Under the pieces are notes generated by a model. It saw nothing but the letters and a program-made list of their open reading frames with translations. It searched no databases and had not been told where the DNA came from. From assembly GCF_048544455.1 (NCBI RefSeq), contig NC_133537.1:66098134-66162133 (forward strand): DNA of 64,000 nt. Direction: 5' to 3'. The DNA comes from Silene latifolia. Taxonomy: Eukaryota; Streptophyta; Magnoliopsida; Caryophyllales; Caryophyllaceae. The translations under genes were made by a program, and so were the position numbers. Shown here in pieces: positions 23,514-34,665 of the stretch (the first letter of the stretch is position 1; each line of letters opens with the position of its first letter).

Positions 23514-25016
23514 TGATAAGGGACAAACTAGGTGTCGTAAAAAGCTAGAATTAACCTACCAAATTAACAATTTATAAGCCAAACTACACTCTAGACTACT
23601 CTAAATGATAAAGTAATATAGTGCAAGTAAGGTAAATTCCAAGAGAAGGTCTTTTAAGCCTAAAAACTTGAAATGTAAACTATTCGACTACTAAAGACAA
23701 GATTATAAACAAACAAATAGTTATTCACAATAGCAAACAATAGAGACATGAAAAAGGGGGGTTTTGAGTTGATTGGTGACATGAAAACAAGGTAAAATTT
23801 GCAATATTTGTCTAAGAAGCAATATAACAAACACTTGGTGAGTAAGATGATTCAATAATTAAAAGAAACTTGGTGCAATTCTTCCTTTGTAACCAACAAT
23901 GGTAAAGTTTAACTCTTTAACAACTCTCCTCTTAATTTCTACCCAATACTTTCAAGTCAAGATGATAACATACACAAATTAAACCATCTATGTATATTCT
24001 TCAAGTTTAACCAACAATTCATTAAACCATGAGTGCAAGTTAAGCATGAGCATTAAAGATAAGCCAAGACAAGAAGCTAAGATCAATTCTCACAAGATTA
24101 AACCATACAAATGAGAAAAGACATGAAATTTCCTACTTTTTGCATGAATCCTTTAAACCAATTCAACATACAACAAGTTTGCTCCAAACAATCCTAGACA
24201 AATTAAACAATTTCTCTAGAATTTGCAATAGTTGAACAAATAAGAAGCATGGATGGCCAACCCAAACATAAATTCATTCAACATGAAGATTAAGCATAAG
24301 GAAAGATCATTAGATAAATAAAAGGAGATTAAAAGAGTCTTACAATACCAAAGTTGGAGACTTTGGATGAATTACACCAAGAAAGGAAGGATTTAGCCTT
24401 CCATAGTCTTCAAAACCCAAAGAAATAAAGAAAGATTACAACTTTGCATAAAAAATAAAGTGTTCTTCTACTACAAGTTTCTAGAGATTATTCAATAATT
24501 AGATGATAACTAGGTCTTCAAACATGAGGGGTATATATATGGGTGCACTCCCTTCTAGGTTAAAAACCTCAAAACAAGCCCAAAAACACGGAATGTTCAC
24601 TTAAGCCCGTGTTTAAAAACAGATTTGCGCAGCTCCTCTCGAAGTCGGCGCAGTAGTCGCGATCCTGCGCGCAGTGCGCAATTCTTGGCGCAGTGCGCCC
24701 ATTTAAGCTCGGGAGTCAGCTTCAACTTCTCAAGTCTTTCTTCCTTCTTTACTTTCCAAGCTTCACTCCTACTTCTTCCAGCTGGTTTCTAGGCTACATG
24801 GGAGCTCCTTGCTGCTTGTATTAACCTTTGAAAGGGTGCTCTATGCCTCTCGGGTTCCATTCATGAAGATCAATCGTTCAACCGAGGTGAATTACACAAG
24901 TTCAACCACATCAACCTCTATGCCAAGTGCTAGGAAAAACATACTAAAAGACCCATATTAAAAGACACGAGTGCGATAAAATCACCCGCTTAGACCGACA
25001 CAAAAGGTTACTATCA
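23514..25016 (-). repeat. Element A 3' LTR
   Basis: Runs from TG to CA and is paired with 34666-36160. On the minus strand U3 comes first (from 25016), with a TATA box at 24539-24532. A GC-rich GCGCAG cluster lies at 24626-24700, beginning about 86 bp upstream of that TATA. Confidence 0.95.
24532..24539 (-). promoter_or_regulatory. TATA box in element A 3' LTR
   Basis: TATATATA lies about 480 bp into the LTR on the minus strand, a normal U3 length. The same site occurs at 35685-35692 in the other LTR, where it would drive element transcription. Confidence 0.6.
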
Positions 25017-25017
25017 A

Positions 25018-25034
25018 ACTCCCCCACACTTAGA
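25018..25034 (-). promoter_or_regulatory. Polypurine tract of element A
   Basis: On the minus strand the purine-rich run GTGTGGGGGAGT abuts the 3' LTR (one or two bases away), the expected place for the plus-strand primer. An identical 17-nt copy lies at 25894-25910. Confidence 0.8.
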
Positions 25035-25950
25035 CTTTTGCTAGTCCCGAGCAAAACCCGAAACAAGCAATCACGAAGTCTACAAGAGAGTGTAGGAGTG
25101 AATGACCACTCTTCCCTTACCACAACCTTCTTATATCTCCCTCTTTGACAACCACCTATGAAAGAAAAAATAAATAAAGACTCAAAGCTGACACACACTC
25201 TCTCTTCTCTCACGCGCCCTCCTTATGTCATCCCTCTTAACAAGACACAACACACCTCCTTCTCCGACTCATCACGCAACTCCACCCTTCTTATATCGCC
25301 CAAAGAGTAATGGTCACTCTTGCCTTATCCCAAGGCAATAGCAAAGTGACCCACACATCCTCCTATCGATCACAAATCATCACTACTTATAACACCCCCT
25401 TATCACTCCATATAAAAGTAAGATCATGCTACTTGGTTGGCCAAACACCCTTAAGAATCAACAACTCAAGTAGCCAATCGGAAAATCCACCAATTTGAAA
25501 AAAAATTTGTGACACAAAAGAAAATTAAGTCCTAGAACTAGCCTCCTTCCTTGACCCTCCTTATCACTCCCTTCTTGTCCCTCCATCTTTTTGGTGTTGC
25601 ATTTTTCAATTTTTCGATTTTTTTGTTTGAAAATCCCTCATTTTGCCTAAGGTGCCCTTTCGGGTTTTCACCTTAGCTTTTTCCTTTCCTCTCATCGGTG
25701 GCTCGCAACTCGATTCTTCATTTTGCCCGGAATGCCCTTTCGGGTTTTCATTCCGTCCTCGGCCACCTTTCCCAATCTTGCCTAGGCGCCCACCCTTGTG
25801 GGTTTTCACCTAGCCGGGATTTTCAATTTTTTTTTTTTTTTAACATACATTCAATGGAAAGAAATGTACATATATTACAATTTCAATCATCTTACTCCCC
25901 CACACTTAGATTCCACATTGTCCTCAATGTGGAGGAGTACCCTCATCCTC
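25035..25950 (-). other. Element A 3' non-coding region with a second PPT-like copy
   Basis: This lies between the third ORF and the PPT. At 25894-25910 there is an exact 17-nt repeat of the PPT sequence, next to a small inverted repeat (CCACATTG...CAATGTGG). A T16 run lies at about 25827-25842. Short plus-strand open frames are antisense shadows. Confidence 0.6.
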
Positions 25951-27638
25951 TCAAAGTTGGTAGTTGGAGGGACCCGAGCCTTCCCCTTGCTCATATGTCC
26001 CTTGATCTCTTCTTCTTCTTCCTCTTGCTTGCCTCACTCTCTTGGCCCTCTCATAGGCCTCCTCAACTTGTGGCTCCGAGATGGTTGGTTGGTAGGTGGG
26101 GTCATTTGGATGGAGGGTCATGCCGAAAAGGCCACGGATAAGCCCAAAAGAATCCTCATGAGCTTGAGCATCTTCATAAGAGTCTTCAACATATTGGTGG
26201 TGCCGCTCATTTTGCACCCCGAATTGTTGAGTCACTTGCTCTCTCCATTCATTTTGGGCCTTCCACATGGCTTGTTGCTCTTCCATGTACTTGGCTTGTT
26301 GTTGTTGCCAAGCATAGGCCTCATCTTGCCTCTTAGCCATCTCTTGAAGCATCTTCATTTGGGCTCTTTCGGCCTCCGCACTCAACTTTTGGTGCTCCAT
26401 ACTAGCGACCCTCCATTGATCCAAACTCTCAAGCCGTGGCGTTTGTTGTTGTTGCCATGCATGAGAGCTATCAACTCTCCCACTAATTGCCTCCAAAGTC
26501 CCCCGGGTCTCCGTGAAGTAATTAAACATTTGTTGTTGCCATGGGGCGATTGGTGGAGTAGAGCTTGTCCCCGCCTCAAACATTGGTGTGTCATGGATGG
26601 GCGGGTCACGCTCTATGTTCCGAATCTCCCTCTCTTCTTCACTATCAAGGTGAACAACCGGGGGTGGCTCGACCCTTCTCCGTTGTGCCGCTCTTTGCTC
26701 CGGCGTGTCGGGCGGGCAAAAGAAATGAATGGCACGGGTACCATGAGGAATTGGGCCATTCTTTGGTAGAACCATGTAGGGAGCTTTCCCCACTCCCAAC
26801 CAATTGCATTGAAAATTTTGTTTATCTAAGACCTTGATCATATGTGTCTCCTCAAGGCCATGGGTGTTATAAAAATGATTTCCCCAAACGGGGAGTTGGT
26901 CATCCGATGTTGAGCCCACAAATTTCTCTACAAAAAGGGTGATTAAACCCCCACCATTTATGTTACCTCCCCTCCTCTTCTTATGTTTCAAACAAGAATC
27001 AACAAATAGCCTAGCCCAATCCGGCACACCACTCCCCTCCGGGAGCATAGCCCAAATGCACTCCCTCACTGCATCGCTAACTTTTGTTGACTCCCCCATG
27101 GAGAAGAACCAACAAGCCAAACATCTTGTCAAAAGGCGGATTGCGGGATTGGTGATGGCGGAAAGCTTGTATTGTGATCTTGAGCTTCCCTTCCCGTGAG
27201 GTGACACCACACCTCATTAAGCTTGCCCTTGGGTGGGTTGACCGGGGAGGGCGGTTTTGTGATTCTCAAAATATCTCTTACCTCATCAAAAGAAATCGAA
27301 TGCCACACTTTATGAAGACGGAAATTCACTCTCTCATTCGCCCCCTCCCCCGTTTTGGAGATGGTGGACAAGAATTCATAAGTAAAAGAGCGGTAGGTGT
27401 CATCATGAAGGTCCATGTATTGCTCTAATCTTACCCGACTCAAGAGTTGAAAAGTGATTTCCTCTATTCCTAGTTCTTGAAGAGTGTCACGGTGGAGGAA
27501 TTTGGTGATGGGGACGGGGTTTTCTTTTTCAAGTTTTGCAAAGATTTTCTTTTGTTCCGCATTTAGACCCTCATTCCCGTTAAACACCTTGGGGTTAATT
27601 CCCTCCCCTTGTTGAGCTTTCCTCTTACCGAAAACCAT
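25951..27638 (-). pseudogene. Element A third ORF, ATHILA ORF-1-like, frameshifted
   Basis: This ORF sits between integrase and the 3' LTR, the position sometimes called env-like in Athila elements. It resembles the ATHILA ORF-1 family (PF03078) by memory of its pattern. Segments include FLHRDTLQELGI, VWCHLTGRE, NPAIRLLTRCLACWFF and HGTRAIHFFCPP. The C-terminal third is a Gln-rich coiled coil ending in a basic stretch (GRRRRDQG). The start chosen is ATG 27638; an upstream ATG at 27680 would add a hydrophobic stretch. A frameshift near 27180 separates about 155 N-terminal residues from the other 415. I see no convincing membrane anchor, so an envelope role is not supported. Confidence 0.7.
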
Positions 27639-28680
27639 GGTTCCTAGCAAGCAAGAGCACCAAAAGACCAACAAAAACACTCAAAACAGTTTTGCTCTCG
27701 TTGAGGCAATTCAACAAACACCTTCAAGGCACAAATTCAAGAAGGTGGGATTAAGTGATGTTTGTTGAATACCTCTCCCCTTTCTCAGAAAACAAGTTTA
27801 TCCCAGCAATTAAAGACAACAATCAATCAAAGTTATCCAAAAATTCAATGTAAAAACACCAAATCCCGGATTAAAGCAAAGTAAGTAAAGCAAAAGATTG
27901 GAAAAGTTGTTATACCTCCCCGAGTCCACTTAAAATGCTAGTTGATTGAAGTATAATGCTAAAAACCCTTCTAAGAATGCTCCAATTACCCAGAACTCTC
28001 TTGAAACGAACTTGAATCCACAATTTGCAAGGTTAGGGTTTGGGATAAAATTGGGGAAAATCAGAAATTTGAAAGGTAAAGTGAGTATTTGAGTTGTTGG
28101 GTTTGGGTTGAGAGGTGATTGTGATGAAAGGAAGGAGTTTGTTGAAGGTTTGATGGTGGATTTTGATGAAGGTGATGAAGTTTGAGTTGGGAAATTGGGA
28201 GTTGAAGGTATAAGGTGTCGAAAGAAATGAAGGAAAATGGATTTTTGGTTTGTAAAAAGCTCCTTCTAAATCCCGTGGCTGCTACCTGCGCAGGCTGCGC
28301 ATTTCAACTGCGCAGGCTGCGCTTTTTGGCGCAGGCTGCGCTTCCTGGCGGGTTGTCGAGTAAAAAGCTTGCCATCAACTTTTTCTTTGTGGGGATTCTT
28401 GGCCTTCCTTTGGTACTTTTCCTTCATTTGACTCGTCTAGATGGTGTCCCGAGTCATTTCACTTCCCAATACGACTTGGGCACGCTTCCCAAGGAGCTTC
28501 ATCCTACGTCCTTCAAACACTTCAACAAACTTTCAAAAGAATCCATAATGCATGCTTCTAAAACGCGTTAAGAGTAAATAAATTGACAAGAAAGCGGTAA
28601 ATTCTATGCTACAAAGAGGGAATATTTACAAAAGTTGCCGTATGTTTAACTTCGATGGCTCGACAAAGTGCTTCCCACGC
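27639..28680 (-). other. Element A spacer between integrase and the third ORF
   Basis: About 1 kb of non-coding DNA. At about 28288-28341 it contains three spaced copies of the palindromic unit GCGCAG-G-CTGCGC (separate entry). No other gene is seen. Confidence 0.6.
28288..28341. repeat. Array of three GCGCAGGCTGCGC units (spacer copy)
   Basis: Three inverted-repeat units (six-base arms around a central G) are separated by about 8 and 6 bases. The same three-unit arrangement occurs at 31715-31762. The surrounding DNA is AT-rich. Confidence 0.8.
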
Positions 28681-31563
28681 TTAAGCTTGGTAAACGGGGT
28701 CTTCCAAGGTGACTTGTTCAACAATTTGTGCTTCCATGCCTTCATGATACTCTTTAAGCCGTTGACCATTCACCTTGATTGTCTTTCCCGTGCTCGGGTT
28801 CTCAACTTCGACCGCTCCATGAGGATGGACCTTGCTCACAATGAACGGTCCAACCCATCTTGATCTTAGCTTCCCGGAGAACAACTTTAACCGATTTTGG
28901 AACACAAGAACTTTGGTGCCTTCTTTGAAAACCCGTCGACTTATCATTCGATCATGCCATATTCTAGCTTTCTCTTTGTATATGGCGGCATTATCATAAG
29001 AGTCAAGACGGATTTATTCAATTTCTTGAAGTTGAAGCTTCCGATGGAGCCCCGCATCATCAATGCTTTGGTTGAAGGATTTGATGGCCCAATAGGCCCT
29101 ATGCTCCACTTCCAAAGGAAGGTGACATGCCTTCCCATAAATGAGTCGGTATGGGGACATACCAATGCGTGTCTTATAGGCGGTGCGGTATGCCCAAAGA
29201 GCATCATTCAACCTTTGACTCCAATCTTTCCTATCGGGGTTCACAGTTTTTTGTAAGATGCTCTTGATCTCCCGATTGGAAACTTCCGCTTGCCCATTGG
29301 TTTGTGGGTGATAGGCGCTGGAAACTTTGTGCACGACCCCGTACCTCTTTAGCAATCCCTCCAAAATCCTATTGCAAAAATGAGTCCCCCGGTCACTTAT
29401 CAACGCCCTAGGATAGCCGAACCTTGAGAAAATGTTATTGTGAACAAAGCTAGAAACCGTCCTTGCGTCATCATTCCGAGTGGGTATAGCCTCGACCCAT
29501 TTTGAGACGTAGTCCACCGCTAAAAGGATGTAAAGATACCCATCCGACTTGGGGAATGGACCCATGAATTCTATCCCCCACACATCGAAAATCTCCAAAT
29601 AGAGCATTGGTTGTTGGGGCATTTCGTTTCGTCGCGATATGTTGCCAACCCGTTGGCATTTGTCACAAGTGTTGACGAAAACGTGAGCATCTTTAAACAA
29701 TTTGGGCCAATAGAACCCGCACTCAAGGATTTTACGTGCCGTTCTATGAGGCCCAAAGTGACCCCCACAAGCGTACTCATGACAATGTTTTAGGATGGAT
29801 GGGATTTCTACATCCGGAACACAACGTCAGATGACTTGGTCTTGACACATTTTCCATAGATACGGCTCATCCCATATATAGAATCTAGAATCGGACTTGA
29901 TCTTGTTCCTTTGACTAGATGAAAGTGAGGTGGGAAACTTCTTGGTGACCATGTAATTGACAAGGTTGGCATACCAAGGCTCAACGGCCTTTATGGAATA
30001 AAGGGATTCATGTGGTAAGCTACCGTCAACTACCCCCATAGTCTTCACGAGATCTTCATTGATGTGAAGCCTACTCAAATGGTCGGCCACCACATTAGCA
30101 CTCCCTTGCTTGTCCTTGATCTCTATGTCAAACTCGCTCAACAAAAGCACCCATCTCATGAGCCTTGCCTTGGTGTCTTTCTTGTCTACAAGTTGCCTTA
30201 TAGACTTGTGATCGGTATAGATGATGACCTTTGCACCCAAGAGATAGGCCCGGAATTTTTCAATGGCATAAACCACCGCTAAAAATTCCTTTTCCGTGAC
30301 GGTTTAGTTTCGTTGAGCATCATTCAAGAGTGAAGAAGCATATTGGATCACATGTGAAGCTTTGTCATCTTTTTGCCCCAATACGGCTCCAATGGCAAAA
30401 TCGCTTGCATCGGTCATGATCTCAAAAGGTCGATCCCACTTGGGTGCTTGAATGATTGGGGCCGATATAAGTCTCTCCTTCAACAAGTCAAATGCTTCCC
30501 TACAATGATCATCAAACACGAACTCCACATCCTTGTGCAAAAGTTTGCACAAGGGGTTAGCTATTTTGGAGAAGTCCTTAATAAACCTTCGATAAAAACC
30601 CGCGTGTCCTAAGAACGACCTCACGTCTCGAGTATTAGATGGATACGGTAAGGTTTTAATCACATCCACCTTGGCCGTATCCATCTCAATCCCTCTTTTC
30701 GACACTATGTGCCCTAACACGATTCCACTACTCACCATTAAGTGACACTTTTCAGAATTTAAAACGAGGTGAGAGTCTATGCACCGTGATAGGACCATAG
30801 CGAGATGGTCTAGACACGAGTCAAATGAGTCCCCATGGATGGTGAAGTCATCCATGAAGACTTCCAAAATGCGCTCCACATAGTCCGAGAAAATGCTCAT
30901 CATGCATCGTTGGAAAGTGTCGGGGGCATTGCACAATCCAAAGGGCATGCGGCGGTAAGCATAAGTACCAAATGGGCAAGTAAAGGTTGTTTTGGATTGA
31001 TCCTCCGGGTGAATGGGGATTTGAAAATACCCGGAATATCCATCCAAAAAACAATAGTACTCTTTCCCACCTAACCTCTCTAGCATTTGATCTAGAAAGG
31101 GTAGGGGGAAATGGTCCTTCCAAGTGACTTGGTTGAGGCGGCGATAATCAATACACACCCTCCATCCCGTTTGCAAACGGGTGGGGATCAATGCCCCTTG
31201 AGTGTTTTTGACTACCGTCCCTCCCTTCTTTGGCACAACTTGAGTAGGACTTACCCATTGGGAGTCACTAATTGGAAAGATAATACCCATTTGAAGAAGT
31301 TTGATAACTTCTTCCTTGACAACTTCCATCATAGGTGGATTAAGCCTCCGTTGTGGTTGCCGGACGGGTTTTGCATCCTTTTCCAATCGAATTTTGTGCA
31401 TGCAAGTACTTGGGCTTATCCCCTTGATATCCGCGATGCTCCATCCAAATGCTTCTTTGTACTTATGCAAAACATCCACCAATCTCCTTTCTTGATCACC
31501 CTCAAGTTGGTTTGAAATTATAAGGGGTAGAGTGTTATTTGCCCCAAGAAAGACATATTTCAA
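28681..31563 (-). pseudogene. Element A pol: reverse transcriptase, RNase H, integrase
   Basis: One continuous frame is broken by three stops: TAA at 30304-30306, TGA at 29827-29829 and TAA at 29014-29016. The RT has PVRQPQRRLNPP, RVCIDYRRLNQVT, FLDGYSGYFQI, MPFGLCNAPDTFQ and VFMDDF. RNase H follows ([16 protein letters not shown]). Integrase has the HHCC remnant (CDKCQRVG) and core signatures [19 protein letters not shown] and [16 protein letters not shown], with all three catalytic acids visible. The C-terminal part (SGKLRSRWVGPF) is a normal end without a chromodomain, in keeping with Athila. Confidence 0.93.
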
Positions 31564-31706
31564 ATGGTCGGGGAGTGGTTTTAGATCGGGGGTGGGTGGC
31601 TTAATGATGGATGGAAGTGGTCTTTTAAGGGAAGCCTCTAGAGGAAGAAATTTAGCTCGATAATCATAAGAGGAAGAAGAAAAACAATCTTTGGTGGAGC
31701 TGGGAA

Positions 31707-34550
31707 CTACGCAGGCTGCGCTGGTGAGCTGCGCAGGCTGCGCTGTGGTGCGCAGGCTGCGCCCTGGCTCGGGATTTCCTCCTCAATTTCCCTCATTTCG
31801 TTTTCTTCCTTTGATTCTTCTAGTGGCTCTTCTTTTTCCAATGCTTCTATATTTTCCTGCACATCATGAGACAACAAAAACCGCAATCCTTCCTTCTCGA
31901 CATTGTTAGTGAGGGCTACCTCGAGTGGGTCCCTTTGACTAATTTGGTAAACTCGATTTGCCAATTGTTCAATTTTATCAAGAAAGTAACAACAACTCAA
32001 ATCATCGGTCTTTTTCATCGTCTCATACACATTGTATTTCAAAACTTTCCCTTCAAATTCCATGGTCAAAGTTCCATCATACATGTCAAGCTTGGTATTG
32101 GATGTTCTCATGAAAGGCCTCCCTAACAAGAGGGGTGTAGCCTTAGAGTCCGGTTCCATGTCCAAAACAAAAAAGTCGACCGGAAATATGAAGCTATCAA
32201 CTTCTACCAACACATTCTCTACAAGACCCTTATGGTGAATTGTGGAACGATCCGCCAATTGAATCACAACATTGGTCCTAGACAAGGGAGGTAATTCTAA
32301 GGTCTCATAAATGGAATAAGGCATGACATTAATAGAGGACCCCGAGTCTAGCATAGCTCTAGCAAAGGCTTTGCCTCCAATTGAGCACGGTATAGTTAGC
32401 ATGCCCGAATCATCGCACTTTTTGGGAAGATTTTGTTTGAAAATTGCCGAGACATGCCTACTAACCGTGACTCTTTCAACTCCTTTCCTTGGCTTCCATT
32501 TAGGGGTGCAAAGTTCTTTGAGAAACTTTGCATACCTAGGAACGGTGTTAATGATAGTAAAAAGAGGGATGTTGACCTCACATTTCTTAAAAGTCTCATA
32601 AAGATCGGTGTCTTTATCAAACTTCTTGGGACTTGTGAGGGCACTAGGAAATGGTACCTCCGGTTCATACTCTTGTTCAATCTCTTTGAGTTGATCCTTT
32701 TTGTTGGTGCTTCCCTCCTTTCCCTTGTCAATGCTCCAAGGACTCTTTTCTTTTTCCTCATTAGCTTTTGAAGATGATCCTTTCTCTTGTTCAACCACAA
32801 GCTCTTCTTCAATTTGCTCTTCAATGTCAATAACCCTTTCTTGTGACTTGCCCCTTCTCTTCTTCTTGGGAGGGGATTCTAAGGTTCTCCCCTTCCTCAA
32901 TGTCATGGCACTAGCATTTTCTCTAGGAGAAAATGTAGTGGAGGGACTAGAAGTTGAGGTTCTTTGATTCTTCTTGGCAAGTTCTTGAGCAATTTGGCCA
33001 AGTTGGACTTCAAGGTTGGCAACCTTGGCATCACTAACATTCTTGTCGGCATCAATTTTGTCAAGCCTCTTGTTCGTTTTGACTTGCTCTTGCAAAATGG
33101 TCTTAAGCAAGTCTTGAACACTTGGTTCCTTTTGAGAGTTGTTGTTGTTACCTTGATTGCCAAATTGGGATGATTGACCTTGGTTTTGGTTTCTACCTTG
33201 GTTGTTGAAATTCCCATTACTATTTCCTTCTTGATTGAAATTCCCATTCCTATTCCCTTGAGAGTTTGAACCTTGACCTTGTCGGGAATTTTGGTCCCTC
33301 AAGTGGTTGAATTGACCATTCACAAAACTCTTTGAGGTGTCACCACCCCAACCAAGTCTAGGATTGTCTCTACTCCCAACATTGTAAGTATTGCCACTAG
33401 GGTCATAATTGTAGTATCCTCCCTCTTGAGGATTCCTAGCATTGTAATTCCCATACCCCATTGCACTCACATTCTCCACTTCAATTCCTTCTTCAATCAT
33501 GATGGGGCAATTTTCCTCCAAATGAGGACCTTGACAATAGTTGCATTCTACTTGATTTCCCTTTCCCCCATTCTTGTTTGGAGTGTTGCCCATCATATTC
33601 TTCACTAAGTGAGTCAAATCATTCACACTTTGCTCAAGGTTTTGATTGGATGAAGAAGAAGTTCCCATTGAAGAAGTATTCCTTGTTCCCCTTTGAGTTC
33701 TTCCATAATTCCTTGTAGTAGATGCAAGTCTCTCAATGATTTCCTTGGCCTCCACTATGGAAAAATTCTCCAAACCTCCTCCGGTAGCGGAATTGACCAT
33801 TCTTTGATCATCTTGGCCCAACCCTTCATAAAAGTTCACAAGGAGATCATCATCACTCAACCCATGGTATGGGCATTGGGCTACCAACTTCTTGAACCTC
33901 TCCCAATACTCATACATAGTCTCCCCATTGTCTTGCTCTATTGTAGTAATGGCCTTCTTGGCACGGTTGTGACGGGCATCGGGGTAGTACTTATCAAGAA
34001 AATCCGCCTTCATTGCTTTCCAAGTTGTTATAGATCCCGGTTCAAGATAGAAGAGCCAATCTTTGGCCGAATCCAACAAAGAGAATGGAAAGGCCCGTAG
34101 TTTAAATTGATCCTCCGTCACCCCATTCGGAATTGCACCTTCACACATCATGTGAAATTCCGAAAGGTGACGGTTTGGGTCATTCCCCGCATGGCCATGG
34201 AACTTAGGCAAGTTATGGATAAAAAAGCCTTTGAGTTCGAAATTAGCATTGGCTCCAAGAGGGGGATATGTGATACACAAGGGTTGCTCATCATAATTCC
34301 TTACTCGTATCTCCCGGATGGTTCTTGTGTCATTCGCCATATGGGGATACTCTACTTCAATCGGATTGACCTCAATAGGTTCTTCTAAAGGTGCTTCTAA
34401 AGGTGCTTCTTCTACTCTATGTTCTCTTTGTGCTCTTTGGTACCAAGGGTTAGTGAATAACCACGAATATGCTCCAAAAGCGTCTTCTTCCACGGGGGTT
34501 GATTCACCGTGTTGTGGAGAACTAAACATAAACCTTCGCACTACACACAC
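31707..34550 (-). CDS. Element A gag-protease polyprotein
   Basis: A 947-residue open frame with no internal stop. The retrotransposon gag domain spans roughly residues 95-285 (DWLFYLEPGSITTWKAM, TMYEYWERFKKLVAQCP). A knuckle CNYCQGPHLEENC follows at about residue 350, then an Asn/Gln-rich linker and a Lys/Glu-rich region. The aspartic protease lies near residues 710-840 (AMLDSGSSINVMP, LLLGRPFMRT). The frame ends in the GC-rich palindrome array at TAG, GCGTAG in place of the repeat's GCGCAG. The downstream RT lies in a different frame, so gag-protease and pol are not fused here. The ATG 34550 start is 91 bp from the PBS. Confidence 0.92.
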   Translation of the reverse strand: MCVVRRFMFSSPQHGESTPVEEDAFGAYSWLFTNPWYQRAQREHRVEEAPLEAPLEEPIEVNPIEVEYPHMANDTRTIREIRVRNYDEQPLCITYPPLGANANFELKGFFIHNLPKFHGHAGNDPNRHLSEFHMMCEGAIPNGVTEDQFKLRAFPFSLLDSAKDWLFYLEPGSITTWKAMKADFLDKYYPDARHNRAKKAITTIEQDNGETMYEYWERFKKLVAQCPYHGLSDDDLLVNFYEGLGQDDQRMVNSATGGGLENFSIVEAKEIIERLASTTRNYGRTQRGTRNTSSMGTSSSSNQNLEQSVNDLTHLVKNMMGNTPNKNGGKGNQVECNYCQGPHLEENCPIMIEEGIEVENVSAMGYGNYNARNPQEGGYYNYDPSGNTYNVGSRDNPRLGWGGDTSKSFVNGQFNHLRDQNSRQGQGSNSQGNRNGNFNQEGNSNGNFNNQGRNQNQGQSSQFGNQGNNNNSQKEPSVQDLLKTILQEQVKTNKRLDKIDADKNVSDAKVANLEVQLGQIAQELAKKNQRTSTSSPSTTFSPRENASAMTLRKGRTLESPPKKKRRGKSQERVIDIEEQIEEELVVEQEKGSSSKANEEKEKSPWSIDKGKEGSTNKKDQLKEIEQEYEPEVPFPSALTSPKKFDKDTDLYETFKKCEVNIPLFTIINTVPRYAKFLKELCTPKWKPRKGVERVTVSRHVSAIFKQNLPKKCDDSGMLTIPCSIGGKAFARAMLDSGSSINVMPYSIYETLELPPLSRTNVVIQLADRSTIHHKGLVENVLVEVDSFIFPVDFFVLDMEPDSKATPLLLGRPFMRTSNTKLDMYDGTLTMEFEGKVLKYNVYETMKKTDDLSCCYFLDKIEQLANRVYQISQRDPLEVALTNNVEKEGLRFLLSHDVQENIEALEKEEPLEESKEENEMREIEEEIPSQGAACAPQRSLRSSPAQPA
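31715..31762. repeat. Array of three GCGCAGGCTGCGC units (coding copy)
   Basis: Three palindromic units spaced by about 8 and 5 bases lie at the 3' end of the gag-protease frame, where they encode an Ala/Pro/Ser/Arg stretch. One unit carries ACGCAG in place of GCGCAG on the plus strand, and this change creates the TAG stop of the frame. Confidence 0.8.
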
Positions 34551-34641
34551 AAGTTAGAACTTCCAATTACTTCTAACAACAAGAGGAGTAATAAAACAAC
34601 TAAGCATAAATTCACAAACTCAAGTTCTAGCTATGTTGCCC

Positions 34642-34660
34642 TTCCCTGGCAATGGCGCCA
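34642..34660 (-). promoter_or_regulatory. Primer-binding site of element A (tRNA-Asp type)
   Basis: On the minus strand TGGCGCCATTGCCAGGGAA lies 5 nt from the end of the 5' LTR. It matches the complement of the 3' end of plant tRNA-Asp except for two A-for-G positions, both at former CpG sites. Confidence 0.8.
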
Positions 34661-34665
34661 AAATT

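Noticed and set aside
25798-26769. 323-codon plus-strand frame opposite the third ORF of element A
   Set aside because: Leu/Pro-rich antisense shadow of the Gln-rich coiled-coil coding sequence.
27639-27680. Signal peptide at the start of the element A third ORF
   Set aside because: The hydrophobic run appears only with the upstream ATG; the ATG at 27638 gives a more usual basic N-terminus.
28288-31762. Spaced GC palindromes considered as a CRISPR-like array
   Set aside because: Only three units with very short spacers, in a plant retrotransposon; no Cas genes and no spacer diversity.
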